Shown: piece by piece, positions 9,506 through 20,617 of the stretch | Layout of the letters: each line of letters starts with the position of its first letter | Position numbering within the stretch: the first letter of the stretch is position 1 | Origin: Lichenicola cladoniae | GTDB taxonomy: Bacteria > Pseudomonadota > Alphaproteobacteria > Acetobacterales > Acetobacteraceae | Assembly: GCF_013201075.1 (NCBI RefSeq) | Contig: NZ_CP053708.1 | Location: 4,735,762-4,799,761 of the forward strand | Direction of reading: 5' to 3' | DNA: 64,000 nt | The notes under the pieces: model-generated | Told to the model about the DNA's origin: nothing | The model's input: only the letters and a program-made list of their open reading frames with translations | The model's database searches: none | Position numbers and translations under genes: made by a program

Positions 9506-11026
9506 TCAAAAGAAGCCATGGAGAAACCAGGCGAGTTCGCCGGTCGCGGAATCAACGCCATCACCCTGGCGGAACAGCCAGAAGCGCCGTCCCTCCTGGT
9601 TCTCGACGATCCAGTAGTCACGCACCGCGATGAGTTCGGCCGAACGGCGCCACCACTCGCCGGTGATGCGCTCCGGACCGTCCGCGCGAACGATGCGATG
9701 CCGGATCCGGCGCCAGGTGAAGGCCTTCGGCGGGTGGTCCGGCATCATCGCCAGCGTCTCGACCGGTTCCGGCCGTTCGAGCAGCCGCACGGGTCTTGGC
9801 CAGCGGGACGCGACTGCCGTGGGCGGTGGCGGCGTGTAGACCGACACCGGCTGTTGCGAGCGCTCCGGCACCTCGCTTTCGATCGAGCGGAGCCGGTAGA
9901 CCTTGTCGGGCCCCAGACGATTTACGAGCCGGTCGATCAGCTCCGACAGGTCGGCCTCTTCCGTCTCGCCCGGTGCCAGCCCGCCACCCCGTTGCGTGTA
10001 GGACAACGGCTCGACCAGCGGCAGCACCAGCCGCATCGCCTCGACGCCCGGACCGGGATCGACCTCCTCGACCCGCTCATCCAGCAGTCGCGCCAGGTGC
10101 CTGAGGTCGCGCACCGGCCGTGCGGTTCCGATACGCACCACCTGGCACGTGGCATCGATCCGCTCGAACACCAGGTCGAGCCGCCGGGCGCCTTCGCCAC
10201 GCTGTTCCAGCAGCACGCAGGCTTCCCCGACCAGGACCAGGATCACGGCGACGAACGCTTCGGCCGTCGAGAGCGGCTCGACGAACGTTCTGCGCACCGT
10301 GATCGTCTCGGGTGGAAGCACCGGCTGTATCGGCTCGTGCACATGGCCGAGGGCCTGGTCCAGGCGGATCAGCAGACGGTTGCCGAACCGGCGCGCCAAC
10401 GGTCCGCGCGGGGTGGCCACCAGTTGCCCGATCTGCTCGATGCCCAGCCGTCGCAGACCACTCGCGACCTCGCCGTCGATGCGGAGCGCTTCCACCGGCA
10501 GTCGCTCGAGGGCTGCTGCCTGGCTGCCCGGAGCCACTATGGTCACCGGAACAGTGCTGTAATGAGCCAACGCGTGCGCGGCGCCGGGCGTGTCCGCGAT
10601 GGCGATCTTCCCGGTCAAGCCAGCCTGCCGCAGGTGCTCGGCCAACAGATCAAGCATCGGCTGCTCGCCGTCATGCAGATGCGTGCAGCCGGTGGCGTCG
10701 ATCCAGATGGCATCCATCGGCGCCGCCGACGTCATCGGCGACAGACGCAGGCACCAGGCCGCCAGCCGCTCGAGTGCTGCGGCATCCTCGGCCTCTGTCG
10801 CGTCCACCACCGTCAGCCCGGGCACCATCGCCTGGGCGTGGGCCAACGGCATTCCTGCGTTCAGGCCGAGCTGGCGGGCTGCGCCGTCTGCGGCGGCGAT
10901 CACCATGCGTCGGCCGTCGTGACCGCGGGTAACGAGCGGCACATCAGGCGGAAGCGCGGTGTAGCGATCCCGGCGCAGCCTGTCGGTCGGCCAGAATGGG
11001 AGCCAGAGCGAGATGACCCTGCGCAT
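9506..11026 (-). CDS. imuB: ImuB, inactive Y-family polymerase homologue
   Basis: Mutasome scaffold that bridges the beta clamp, ImuA and DnaE2. The 506 residues begin MRRVISLWLPFWPTDRL, where a Y-family polymerase would have its catalytic aspartate motif; the usual acidic residues are absent there, as is typical of ImuB. A fingers/little-finger-like region follows (LRRLGIEQIGQLVATPRGPLARRFG). I chose ATG 11026 because GGAGG lies about seven bases upstream; the open frame extends 60 codons further but reads as low-complexity. The start overlaps the imuA 3' end by 83 bases. Confidence 0.9.
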   Translation of the reverse strand: MRRVISLWLPFWPTDRLRRDRYTALPPDVPLVTRGHDGRRMVIAAADGAARQLGLNAGMPLAHAQAMVPGLTVVDATEAEDAAALERLAAWCLRLSPMTSAAPMDAIWIDATGCTHLHDGEQPMLDLLAEHLRQAGLTGKIAIADTPGAAHALAHYSTVPVTIVAPGSQAAALERLPVEALRIDGEVASGLRRLGIEQIGQLVATPRGPLARRFGNRLLIRLDQALGHVHEPIQPVLPPETITVRRTFVEPLSTAEAFVAVILVLVGEACVLLEQRGEGARRLDLVFERIDATCQVVRIGTARPVRDLRHLARLLDERVEEVDPGPGVEAMRLVLPLVEPLSYTQRGGGLAPGETEEADLSELIDRLVNRLGPDKVYRLRSIESEVPERSQQPVSVYTPPPPTAVASRWPRPVRLLERPEPVETLAMMPDHPPKAFTWRRIRHRIVRADGPERITGEWWRRSAELIAVRDYWIVENQEGRRFWLFRQGDGVDSATGELAWFLHGFF

Positions 11027-11705
11027 CGCAGCCCTCCACGATCCAGGTTGCAGGCTCCGCGCCACGGCAGCGGAGAAGTTCGAGTTTCCAGACAGGGCGT
11101 CCGACACCCTGGACATCCGGCGCATGCGGCAGTGGCGGTGGGGATGGAGCCCCGCTGATCCGCCAGCGACTGGAGGCGGCCGAGGGCGTGACCAGGGCCG
11201 GATCATTGAACTTGCGGCTGCGGCGGAGGACGAGGCCGAGCACGTCGGTCGCCTCTGCAGCCAGCTGCAGGCGCCGGGAGGTCACCAGATCCAGGCGCCC
11301 CTCGAGCTCGCAGACGACACCTGCCAGGTCGGGATGGCGAAGGCCCTCCTCCATGGCCTGGAGAGCATTCTGCCGCGCGTGAACCAGGACCAGCCGTCCC
11401 GGATCGAGACCCGCCTGGGTCAGGCCCTCGGAGAACAGGTCATGCTTGCCGTGGATCCACAGCACCGGACCCGGACACCGTGCGAGCAGGCCCGCAGCGA
11501 ACAGGGCAGGCGCTGCGCCATGCTCCACCTCCGGACCGGCTCCAGCCACCTCGTGGATCGCCCCAAGGGCCAGGCCACCCCCGGGTAGATGCCGATCGAT
11601 CGGTGCAAGCTCGAAAGGCAGGAACGCAGCCGCATGCCGTTGGGCCGCCCCGCGTTCGAGGGCTGCCACCTCTGCCCGGAGGGTCATGATCCTTGTCGTC
11701 TGCAT
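10944..11705 (-). CDS. imuA: ImuA, RecA-like mutasome protein
   Basis: A RecA/SulA-like protein of 253 residues and first gene of the SOS mutagenesis operon. It contains LPGGGLALGAIHEVAG and VLWIHGKHDLFSEGL, typical ImuA segments, and ends in the conserved ATWIVEGCDAQGHLALAP. I chose ATG 11705 (MQTTRIMTLRAEV) because an AGGAGGGGG ribosome site lies just upstream; an earlier in-frame ATG at 11756 would put the LexA box inside the gene. The box lies 35-49 bases upstream of this start. Confidence 0.9.
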   Translation of the reverse strand: MQTTRIMTLRAEVAALERGAAQRHAAAFLPFELAPIDRHLPGGGLALGAIHEVAGAGPEVEHGAAPALFAAGLLARCPGPVLWIHGKHDLFSEGLTQAGLDPGRLVLVHARQNALQAMEEGLRHPDLAGVVCELEGRLDLVTSRRLQLAAEATDVLGLVLRRSRKFNDPALVTPSAASSRWRISGAPSPPPLPHAPDVQGVGRPVWKLELLRCRGAEPATWIVEGCDAQGHLALAPILADRQAAPGSLHRASA

Positions 11706-11739
11706 GTTCCCCCTCCTGCCCGATGCCGCTCCGATAGGG

Positions 11740-11754
11740 GAACGTATAGTGAAC
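11740..11754. promoter_or_regulatory. LexA box of imuA-imuB-dnaE2
   Basis: GAACGTATAGTGAAC matches the alphaproteobacterial LexA operator GAAC-N7-GAAC exactly. It lies 35-49 bases upstream of the imuA start, where it would overlap the promoter. With flanks, its minus-strand reading is 17 of 18 bases identical to the box before dinB at 34418. Confidence 0.85.
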
Positions 11755-12312
11755 ATGGCCGGTTGTGGAAGGCTGATTCAGCACCTTGGGTGCTACTATT
11801 CCGGGAAGCCTAGGCGGATCAGCGCTCTAGGTTGTGGAGCGGAACTCGATCCTCAGGATTGTCCCTAAGCGACCCGTTGGTCTCAGGAAACGGGATCGTC
11901 CGGTTCGTTTTTCATCAGGTACGCGTCATGAAGTTTGAGGTCGAGCAACCGGCCTGTCGTATGAAGCCAACCGTTTCAGGACCATCGGCTGTTCGCCTCG
12001 AGTCCGGACTCCGGCGCGGCTGATAACCCTGGATGGAATCGGCTGCGCAACGAGACGTTCCGGTTGGATGGCAAGATCATCAGCTTCGCGTCGGCCTGCG
12101 ACAGACTACATCCCTGCATACGGAGCGGTCCGCGGTGCACTGCCGGACATTCAGGCGCCGCAACTGGCGACCGTGGTTGAAGAGGCCCGGCAGGGGGCGA
12201 GTGGCTGTTGGCAATTTTTCAACCAGTCAATCAGGATAGTTTTTTTCGCAGTTGATACGGCAGTGATGCAGATTGCACGGGACACCGGTAGATAGTGGGG
12301 ACCGATTTAACG
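11755..12312. other. Intergenic stretch without a supportable gene
   Basis: Between the LexA box and the small secreted protein no frame shows recognisable protein homology; the short open frames here look random. A run of seven T residues occurs at about 12240-12246. A plus-strand stretch (12068-12295) has coding-like length but no recognised family. Confidence 0.4.
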
Positions 12313-12639
12313 ATGCGTAATAGTGCTCGTTGGCCTTTGCTGTTTCTGGCCATTGTCGCCTGTACCGGTGCAGCACCTGCAAATTGTCCGTCCAGCCTCA
12401 TCGAGGCGGGGAGCGACCATACCCTTGTGAACGCATCGTTGTATGATGGTCCACCTGATCAGATGGCCGATCTGATACCGGTCCCTGCAGGTTCAGTTGA
12501 TCGCTGGAGTCTCGACGGCGTTGACCCGTTCCTGGTGTGTAAATTCCAGGGAATCATGAAGGTCGTCACACTTCACGTCGTTGGTGCGAAGGTCTGCGAA
12601 GCAGGGCAAAAGCCGTTCCAGGCATACTGCAAGCGATAG
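12313..12639 (+). CDS. Small secreted protein, STY0301-like
   Basis: A 108-residue protein with a cleavable signal peptide (MRNSARWPLLFLAIVACTG, cleavage near APAN). The mature part begins with NCPSS, has a central GSVDRWSLDG and ends VCEAGQKPFQAYCKR, with four spaced cysteines. The pattern (early Cys, a W in the middle, late paired Cys) resembles the STY0301 family of unknown function. An upstream in-frame GTG at 12295 would add six residues before the signal peptide and was not chosen. Base composition is lower in GC than its neighbours. Confidence 0.6.
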   Translation: MRNSARWPLLFLAIVACTGAAPANCPSSLIEAGSDHTLVNASLYDGPPDQMADLIPVPAGSVDRWSLDGVDPFLVCKFQGIMKVVTLHVVGAKVCEAGQKPFQAYCKR

Positions 12640-12762
12640 AGCCTGCATATTACAGCAAATCGTGCGGCGAGTACGTCCGCCGGTCGCCCTCGACCCTAAC
12701 TCATTGACTTCGAGCATTTTTCAGCAGTGGCACCATGCCAAAGTTGCAAGATCCTGCGTATC

Positions 12763-12779
12763 GGTATACTCGTCATACC
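12763..12779. promoter_or_regulatory. Candidate operator of the apiose island (upstream of apnO)
   Basis: An inverted repeat GGTAT-N7-ATACC lies 41-57 bases before the apnO start. The strand reading TGGTATGACGA fits the TNGTNNNACNA pattern known for FadR-type GntR operators. A related TCATACCA half-site recurs before the ABC binding-protein gene at 18912. Binding by the island's GntR protein is inference. Confidence 0.4.
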
Positions 12780-12819
12780 AGCAGCATGTTATCGCTGCGG
12801 ACGTTTGAGGAGAAGCTGC

Positions 12820-13647
12820 GTGACGACGATCGCTTTGTTCGGGGCCGGCGGGAAGATGGGCTATCGTTTGTCCAGCAACCTGAAGGGCTCCACCTTCGAC
12901 GTGCGCCATGTCGAGCTCGGTGAAGCCGGCCGGGCGCGCCTCAGTTCCGGCCTCGGCATCGAGTGCATGCCGGCAGACACCGCCCTCGATGGCGCGGACG
13001 TGGTGATCCTCGCCGTTCCCGATACGCTGATCGGACGGGTTGCCGCCTCCATCATCGACAAGCTGAAGCCCGGCACGATGGTCGTCGCACTTGACGCAGC
13101 CGCGCCGTTCGCCGGACACCTGCCGAAGCGCGACGATCTCACCTATTTCGTCACCCATCCGTGCCATCCGCCGGTGTTCAACGACGAGACCGATCCTGTC
13201 GCCAAGCGCGACTTCTTCGGTGGTGTGCATGCCAAGCAGCACATCGTCAGCGCGCTGATGCAGGGGCCGGATAGCGCCTATACGCTCGGCGAGGACATCG
13301 CCAAGGTGATCTGGGCGCCGGTCATGCGGTCGCATCGCGTCACCGTCGACCAGATGGCCCTGCTCGAGCCCGGCCTGTCCGAGACGGTGGCCGCGACGCT
13401 GCTGGTGGTGATGCGCGACGCGATGGACGAAGTGGTGGCACGCGGCGTCGACAAGCAGGCGGCGCGCGACTTCCTGCTCGGCCACATCAATGTGCTGGCC
13501 TCGGTGATTTTCGAGGAGACGCCCGGCGTGTTCTCCGACGCCTGCAACAAGGCGATCCAGTTCGGCAAGCCGGCGCTGATGCGCGACGACTGGAAGAAGG
13601 TGTTCGAGCCGGCGGAAATCGCTGCCAGCATCGAGCGGATCACCTAG
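12820..13647 (+). CDS. apnO: D-apionate oxidoisomerase (ApnO-type, 6-phosphogluconate-dehydrogenase-like)
   Basis: NAD(P)-dependent enzyme predicted to oxidise and isomerise D-apionate to 3-oxo-isoapionate. The Rossmann motif FGAGGKMG lies at residues 6-13, and a C-terminal helical phosphogluconate-dehydrogenase-like domain follows (KRDFFGGVHAKQHIVSALMQG, RSHRVTVDQMALLEPGLSET). Start GTG 12820 was chosen because GGAGA lies just upstream and the Rossmann strand begins three residues in. The 275-residue length fits. Family resemblance alone gives only a dehydrogenase; the specific role comes from the neighbouring oiaX, oiaK, apsD and apnL homologues. Confidence 0.75.
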   Translation: MTTIALFGAGGKMGYRLSSNLKGSTFDVRHVELGEAGRARLSSGLGIECMPADTALDGADVVILAVPDTLIGRVAASIIDKLKPGTMVVALDAAAPFAGHLPKRDDLTYFVTHPCHPPVFNDETDPVAKRDFFGGVHAKQHIVSALMQGPDSAYTLGEDIAKVIWAPVMRSHRVTVDQMALLEPGLSETVAATLLVVMRDAMDEVVARGVDKQAARDFLLGHINVLASVIFEETPGVFSDACNKAIQFGKPALMRDDWKKVFEPAEIAASIERIT

Positions 13648-13683
13648 GCGGCTTCGTCTCCAGGACCGGGTTAGCCTAGAACC

Positions 13684-15000
13684 ATGCATGCAGAGACGGC
13701 AACGCTCGCAAAGGCGGCGATGAGCCCGGCTGACGAGGCGGCACTCATCCGCAAGGTCAGCTGGCGCGTGTTGCCGTTCCTGATCCTGTGCTTCTTCGTG
13801 GCATTCCTCGACCGGGTGAATGTCGGGTTCGCCGCCCTACACATGAACCGGTCGCTCGGCTTCACACCCACGGTGTTCGGGCTGGGTGCCGGCATATTCT
13901 TCATCGGCTACTTCCTGTTCGAGATCCCCAGCAACCTGGCCTTGCACCGGTTCGGTGCACGGGTCTGGATCTCGCGCATCATGATCAGCTGGGGCGTGCT
14001 GGCCTGTGCCTGCGTGCTGGTGCGCGGCGAGACATCCTTTCTCGTTTTGCGGTTCCTTCTGGGCGCGGCCGAAGCCGGGTTCTTTCCGGGGGTGCTGCTC
14101 TACATGACCTACTGGTTCCCGGCGGCCGCGCGTGCCCGCGTGATGTCGGTGTTCTCGCTGGGCTCGGTGGTGTCGCTGGTGATCGGCTCGCCGCTCTCCG
14201 GGCTGGTGCTCAGCCTCGGCACCAGGGCGGGGCTCGAGAACTGGCAGTGGCTGTTCCTGCTCGAAGGCATACCGTCGATCCTGCTGGGCGTGATCGCCTT
14301 CTTTTTCCTGACCGACCGTCCCAGGGACGCGCGCTGGCTGAGCGACCACGAATGCCGCTGGCTCGAGAATACCATCAGTCGCGAGCAGGCAACGGTCGAT
14401 CGCCCGCATCATCCGTTGGCCGCCTTACGCGACCCGCGCGGCTTGTTCCTGGCGGGGGCAGCTATGCTGAACATCATGGCGATCTACGGCGTCACCATGT
14501 GGCTCCCGCAACTGGTGCATTCCGCCGGCCACCTGACCGATTTGCAGACCGGGCTGGTGACGTCGCTGCCGTTCCTGTGCACGGCGGTGGCGATGACCCT
14601 GAACGGCGCACATTCCGATCGCACCGGCGACCGCAAGTGGCACATCCTGCTATGCGCATTGGGTGGAGCGGCCGGGTTCGTTCTCACGGCACTCGCCACG
14701 TCGCCGTTGCTGGGCCTGCTCGGCATCTGCCTGGCCGCGACGGGAATATGGTCGTCCAACACCGTGTTCTGGACCGTGCCGATGCGCCTGTTCTCCGGCG
14801 CATCCGCCGCAGCCAGCCTGGCGCTGATCAACTCGATCGGAAATCTCGGCGGTTTTCTCGGACCCTATTTTACCGGCTGGATCCGTAGCGCATCCGGCGG
14901 CTACGAGCCGGCCTTGCTGGCCCTGGGTGGAGCCCTCGCCTTGTTTGGAGTGCTGATGTTCGTCTTCCTGAACTCCAACACCGGTAAGGCCGGATCATGA
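13684..15000 (+). CDS. MFS transporter, anion:cation symporter type
   Basis: Inner-membrane permease of 438 residues with about twelve transmembrane segments. LDRVNVGFAALHMNRSLGFTP near residues 43-63 and the GAAEAGFFPGVLLYMTYWFP segment are signatures of the ACS family (galactonate, phthalate, 4-hydroxyphenylacetate transporters). In this island it probably imports an acid such as D-apionate, complementing the sugar ABC importer; this is inference. Its stop overlaps the oiaX start in an ATGA. Confidence 0.88.
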   Translation: MHAETATLAKAAMSPADEAALIRKVSWRVLPFLILCFFVAFLDRVNVGFAALHMNRSLGFTPTVFGLGAGIFFIGYFLFEIPSNLALHRFGARVWISRIMISWGVLACACVLVRGETSFLVLRFLLGAAEAGFFPGVLLYMTYWFPAAARARVMSVFSLGSVVSLVIGSPLSGLVLSLGTRAGLENWQWLFLLEGIPSILLGVIAFFFLTDRPRDARWLSDHECRWLENTISREQATVDRPHHPLAALRDPRGLFLAGAAMLNIMAIYGVTMWLPQLVHSAGHLTDLQTGLVTSLPFLCTAVAMTLNGAHSDRTGDRKWHILLCALGGAAGFVLTALATSPLLGLLGICLAATGIWSSNTVFWTVPMRLFSGASAAASLALINSIGNLGGFLGPYFTGWIRSASGGYEPALLALGGALALFGVLMFVFLNSNTGKAGS

Positions 15001-16274
15001 GCGACGTGATCAAGGTCACCTATCGCATCGAAACCGCGGGCGATCCCGCGTCGCTCGCCGAAAAGATCGCCAGCGACCAGTCGACCGGAACCTTCGTGCC
15101 GCTGCCGGGCGAGACGCCGGAACTGAAGGCGCGTGTCGCAGCACGGGTTACGGCATTGCGGGAGCTGCCGCCGGTCGACACGCCGTCGCTGCCACAGTCC
15201 GGTCCCGCTGCCCGGTACAACCGCGCCGAGGCGGAGATCTCGTTTCCGGTAGAGGCGATCGGCACCGATCTCGGGGCGCTGATGACCATCGCGGTCAACG
15301 GCGTCTATGCGATCAAGGGCTTTACCGGCATCCGCATCACCGACCTGGTGCTGCCGGACAGTTTTCACGGCGCCTATCCCGGCCCGCAATTCGGCGTCGT
15401 CGGCAGCCGCGCGCTGACGGGCGTGTTCGGCCGGCCGATCATCGGCACCATCGTCAAGCCGGCACTCGGGCTGCGTCCGCACGAGAGTGCCGACATGGTG
15501 CGCGAGCTGGTCGAAGCCGACGTCGACTTCATCAAGGACGACGAGAAGCTGATGAGCCCGGACTATTCGAGCCTGGCCGACCGGGTCCGGGCGATCATGC
15601 CGATCATCCTCGACCGCGAGCAGCGCACCGGCCGGAAAACCATGTATGCGTTCGGCATCTCGGCTACCGACCCCGACGACATGCTGCGCAACCACGACCT
15701 GGTCGTCGCCGCCGGTGGCAATGCCGCAGTGGTGAAAATCAATTCGGTCGGGTTCGGCGGGCTGGCGTTCCTGCGCAAGCGCTCGAACCTGATGCTGCAC
15801 GCCCACCGCAATGGCTGGGATATCCTGACCCGTCATCCGGGCCTGGGCATGGACTTCAAGGTGTACAGCCTGTTCTGGCGACTGCTCGGCATCGACCAGT
15901 TCCAGATCAACGGGATCGGCGCGAAATACTGGGAGCCGGACGATTCGTTCGTGACCTCCTTCGCCGATTGCCGCACGCCGATCTTCACCGAGGCGGACTG
16001 CCCGCTCCCGGTGGTGTGCTCCGGACAATGGGGCGGCCAGGCGCCGGCCACCTGGCAGCGCACCGGCCAGACCAACGAGCTGCTCTATCTGTGTGGCGGC
16101 GGTGTCGTCAGCCATCCGGGCGGGCCGGCCGCCGGTGTGCGCGCCGTGCGCCAGTCCTGGGATGCGGCAGCGGCGGGCATCCCGCTTGCGACTTATGCGC
16201 GGGATCATCCCGAGCTGGCGCAGTCGCTGGCAAAATTCGGCAGTCCGGAACAACAGGCCGGGAACGATTTCTGA
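14997..16274 (+). CDS. oiaX: RuBisCO-like protein, predicted 3-oxo-isoapionate-4-phosphate decarboxylase
   Basis: Form IV RuBisCO-like enzyme of 425 residues, predicted to decarboxylate 3-oxo-isoapionate 4-phosphate to L-erythrulose 1-phosphate. Lys154 in KPALGL aligns with RuBisCO Lys175. The metal site is complete: FIKDDE at 178-183 supplies the carbamylated Lys180 with Asp182 and Glu183. The phosphate-binding GGGVVSHPGGPAAG is at 367-380. The loop-6 region reads NGIGAKYWEP (305-314), not the RuBisCO sequence, so it should not fix CO2. Both ends overlap neighbours (ATGA with the MFS gene and with the next isomerase), indicating one operon. Confidence 0.85.
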   Translation: MSDVIKVTYRIETAGDPASLAEKIASDQSTGTFVPLPGETPELKARVAARVTALRELPPVDTPSLPQSGPAARYNRAEAEISFPVEAIGTDLGALMTIAVNGVYAIKGFTGIRITDLVLPDSFHGAYPGPQFGVVGSRALTGVFGRPIIGTIVKPALGLRPHESADMVRELVEADVDFIKDDEKLMSPDYSSLADRVRAIMPIILDREQRTGRKTMYAFGISATDPDDMLRNHDLVVAAGGNAAVVKINSVGFGGLAFLRKRSNLMLHAHRNGWDILTRHPGLGMDFKVYSLFWRLLGIDQFQINGIGAKYWEPDDSFVTSFADCRTPIFTEADCPLPVVCSGQWGGQAPATWQRTGQTNELLYLCGGGVVSHPGGPAAGVRAVRQSWDAAAAGIPLATYARDHPELAQSLAKFGSPEQQAGNDF

Positions 16275-17089
16275 TGGCGGTCGTGCAACGGCGCCTGATG
16301 GCCGGAACCGGCTGGAAGATGAACAACGACGCGGCCGGGACTGCCCGCTACGGCGCGGCGATCAGGGCTGGGCTGGGCATCGGCCCGGAAGCGGCCGTAG
16401 CCGCCTTGCTCGACCTGTTCGTGCTGCCGCCGTTCACCTCGCTGCATGCAGCGCAGGCAGCGTTCCGGGGTACGCCGGTGGCGATCGGAGCGCAGAACGT
16501 GCACTGGGACGAGAGTGGCGCCTGGACCGGCGAGATCTCGGCACCGATGCTGGCGGAAGCCGGTTGCCGCTACGTGGCACTCGCGCATTCGGAACGGCTG
16601 ACCCATTTCAGCGAGAGCTATCCGCTTGTCCGGCTCAAGGTGAATGTCGCACTCCGGCACGGCATCACGCCCGTGCTGTGTCTCGGCGAAACTGCCGACG
16701 AACGCGAGGCGGGTCAGGCCGATGCAGTCCTGGCGACGCAGGTTCGCACCGCGCTGGCCGACTAGGCGCACGACGCGGACAAGATCGTGCTGGCCTATGA
16801 GCCGCGCTGGGCGATCGGCGGTGCCGCGGCGGCATCGCCCGACTATGTCGCCGAGCGGCACCACGCGTTGCGCGCTCACGTACGATCCGACTACGGCGCC
16901 GACGCCGCCGACCGCATGCGGATCATCTATGGCGGCGCAGTGACGCCTGACACCGGACCGACGCTGATCGCACTCGATAACGTCGATGGGCTGTTCGTCG
17001 GTCGCGCGGCATGGACCGCCGATGGCTTCATGCGGATCGTGGCGATCGTCGCAGCCGCAGCCAAACTCAAGCAAGGCAGACCTTCATGA
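16274..17089 (+). pseudogene. lerI: L-erythrulose-1-phosphate isomerase (TIM-like) with in-frame amber codon
   Basis: Triosephosphate-isomerase-family enzyme (EryH/LerI type), predicted to convert L-erythrulose 1-phosphate to D-erythrulose 4-phosphate. Lys15 (AGTGWKMN) and His105 (ALAHSER) are present. Codon 164 is TAG (16763-16765). In the same frame the protein resumes at once with AHDADKIVLAYEPRWAIGG, carrying the catalytic Glu (codon 176), then IIYGGAVTP and the phosphate-binding end. Without the TAG it would be about 271 residues of normal length. The truncated 163-residue product would lack the catalytic Glu. This may be a recent nonsense mutation, a sequencing error, or readthrough. 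Confidence 0.82.
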
Positions 17090-17546
17090 AACTCGTCCTC
17101 GCGGCCGATAGTGCCGGCAAATCGCTCCTGGATGCCGTGGCGGCGCATCTTGCCAGACAGGGCGAGCACGAGATCGTCGATCTCAGCGTGCCGGCGGACG
17201 GATCGGCGGAGACGTATGCGGTGATGACCGACCGTGCGGCGGAAGCGATCCTTGATGGTCGTGCCGAGCGCGGCATCTTCTGCTGCGGCACCGGGATCGG
17301 CGTGTGCATCTCCGCCAACAAGATTCCCGGTATTCGTGCCGCACTCACGCACGATACCTACTCTGCCAGCCGGGCGGCACTCAGCAACGATGCGCAGATC
17401 ATCACCATGGGCGGCCGCGTGATCGGACCGGAACTGGCGAAATCGATCGTCGACACCTGGCTGTCGTCGCATTTCGATCCGGCAAGCCCGTCGGCCGCGA
17501 ACGTGCAGGCCATCGACGATCTCGACCGCAAGCACGCCCGCATCGG

Positions 17547-17550
<4 letters not shown>
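17086..17550 (+). CDS. derI: RpiB/LacAB-family isomerase, predicted D-erythrulose-4-phosphate isomerase
   Basis: Sugar-phosphate isomerase of 154 residues, predicted to convert D-erythrulose 4-phosphate to D-erythrose 4-phosphate (EryI/DerI role). MKLVLAADSAGKSLLDAV opens the fold. The CCGTGIGVCISANKIPGIRAA segment holds the family Cys and the anion hole, and MGGRVIGPELA follows. The start ATG 17086 overlaps the stop of the TIM-like gene, and its own stop overlaps oiaK (ATGA). Ribose-5-phosphate isomerase B is the alternative reading; operon context favours the tetrulose role. Confidence 0.8.
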
Positions 17551-19926
<2,376 letters not shown>

Positions 19927-19975
19927 TCACCCCGGACAGTTTGCGCGCATCCAGGATCGGAACCGCCTGTTGACG

Positions 19976-20617
19976 ATGAGAGCTACATTTCTGCTCGGCA
20001 GCCTGTGCCTGCTGTCGACACTTCCTGGATGCCGGTTCGTCAAGACCGGGAGCGTGACGGCGACGCAGGCTTCCGGTGCGCAGGACCCGAAGGCGCGGGT
20101 CGATGCACTCTGGACGCCGAAGCTGCTTGCCTATGCAAAGGCCAAGGCAGCGCCCTATCCGGAGCTTGCAGCTCAACTCGCCAAGTCGCCGAATGACGCG
20201 ATCAAGGCGCACGGCTATCACGGCGGCGACGCGTCGGCGAAACCGGTGCTGTTCGCGCAGATCGACGGCACCGTCGTCGATGTCGAAACGACCAGCCGAG
20301 CGGGAACGCTCGGGGTTGATGTCGACGGCGACGGCAAGCCGGACGTCACGATACAGATCGGACCGGTCATTCGTGGGTCCGCCCTGCGCGATGGGCTTGA
20401 TTTCATCTCGTTCAGCAGCTTTTCCAACCAGATCGATTTCGCCGATTTCTCGAAGGCGCTGAATGCGCATGTCCGCGACGTGGTGCTGAAGGATCTGCCG
20501 CGCGACCAGCTGAAGGGGCGTCGCATCTCGATCCTGGGCGCGTTCTTTGCCGATCCCGCGAACCCGGTTCCGCTGGTGACGCCGATCACGATCACCCTGC
20601 CGGAGAAGACGCCGTGA
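19976..20617 (+). CDS. DUF2291 periplasmic lipoprotein of the sugar ABC importer
   Basis: A 213-residue protein with a lipoprotein signal (LLSTLPGC, Cys near residue 17). The body includes KARVDALWTPKLLAYAKAKA and GTVVDVETTSRAGTLGVDVD, the pattern of the DUF2291 family found beside ribose-type ABC importers. Its exact role is unknown. The stop overlaps the ATPase start (GTGA), showing tight coupling to the transporter. Confidence 0.8.
   Translation: MRATFLLGSLCLLSTLPGCRFVKTGSVTATQASGAQDPKARVDALWTPKLLAYAKAKAAPYPELAAQLAKSPNDAIKAHGYHGGDASAKPVLFAQIDGTVVDVETTSRAGTLGVDVDGDGKPDVTIQIGPVIRGSALRDGLDFISFSSFSNQIDFADFSKALNAHVRDVVLKDLPRDQLKGRRISILGAFFADPANPVPLVTPITITLPEKTP

Noticed and set aside
12068..12295. 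A 75-residue plus-strand ORF before the STY0301-like gene
   Set aside because: No family, no convincing ribosome site; left as part of the intergenic stretch.
16205..17074. Minus-strand open frame across the isomerase gene
   Set aside because: No recognisable family; it mirrors the TIM-like gene, so it was not used to explain the amber codon.
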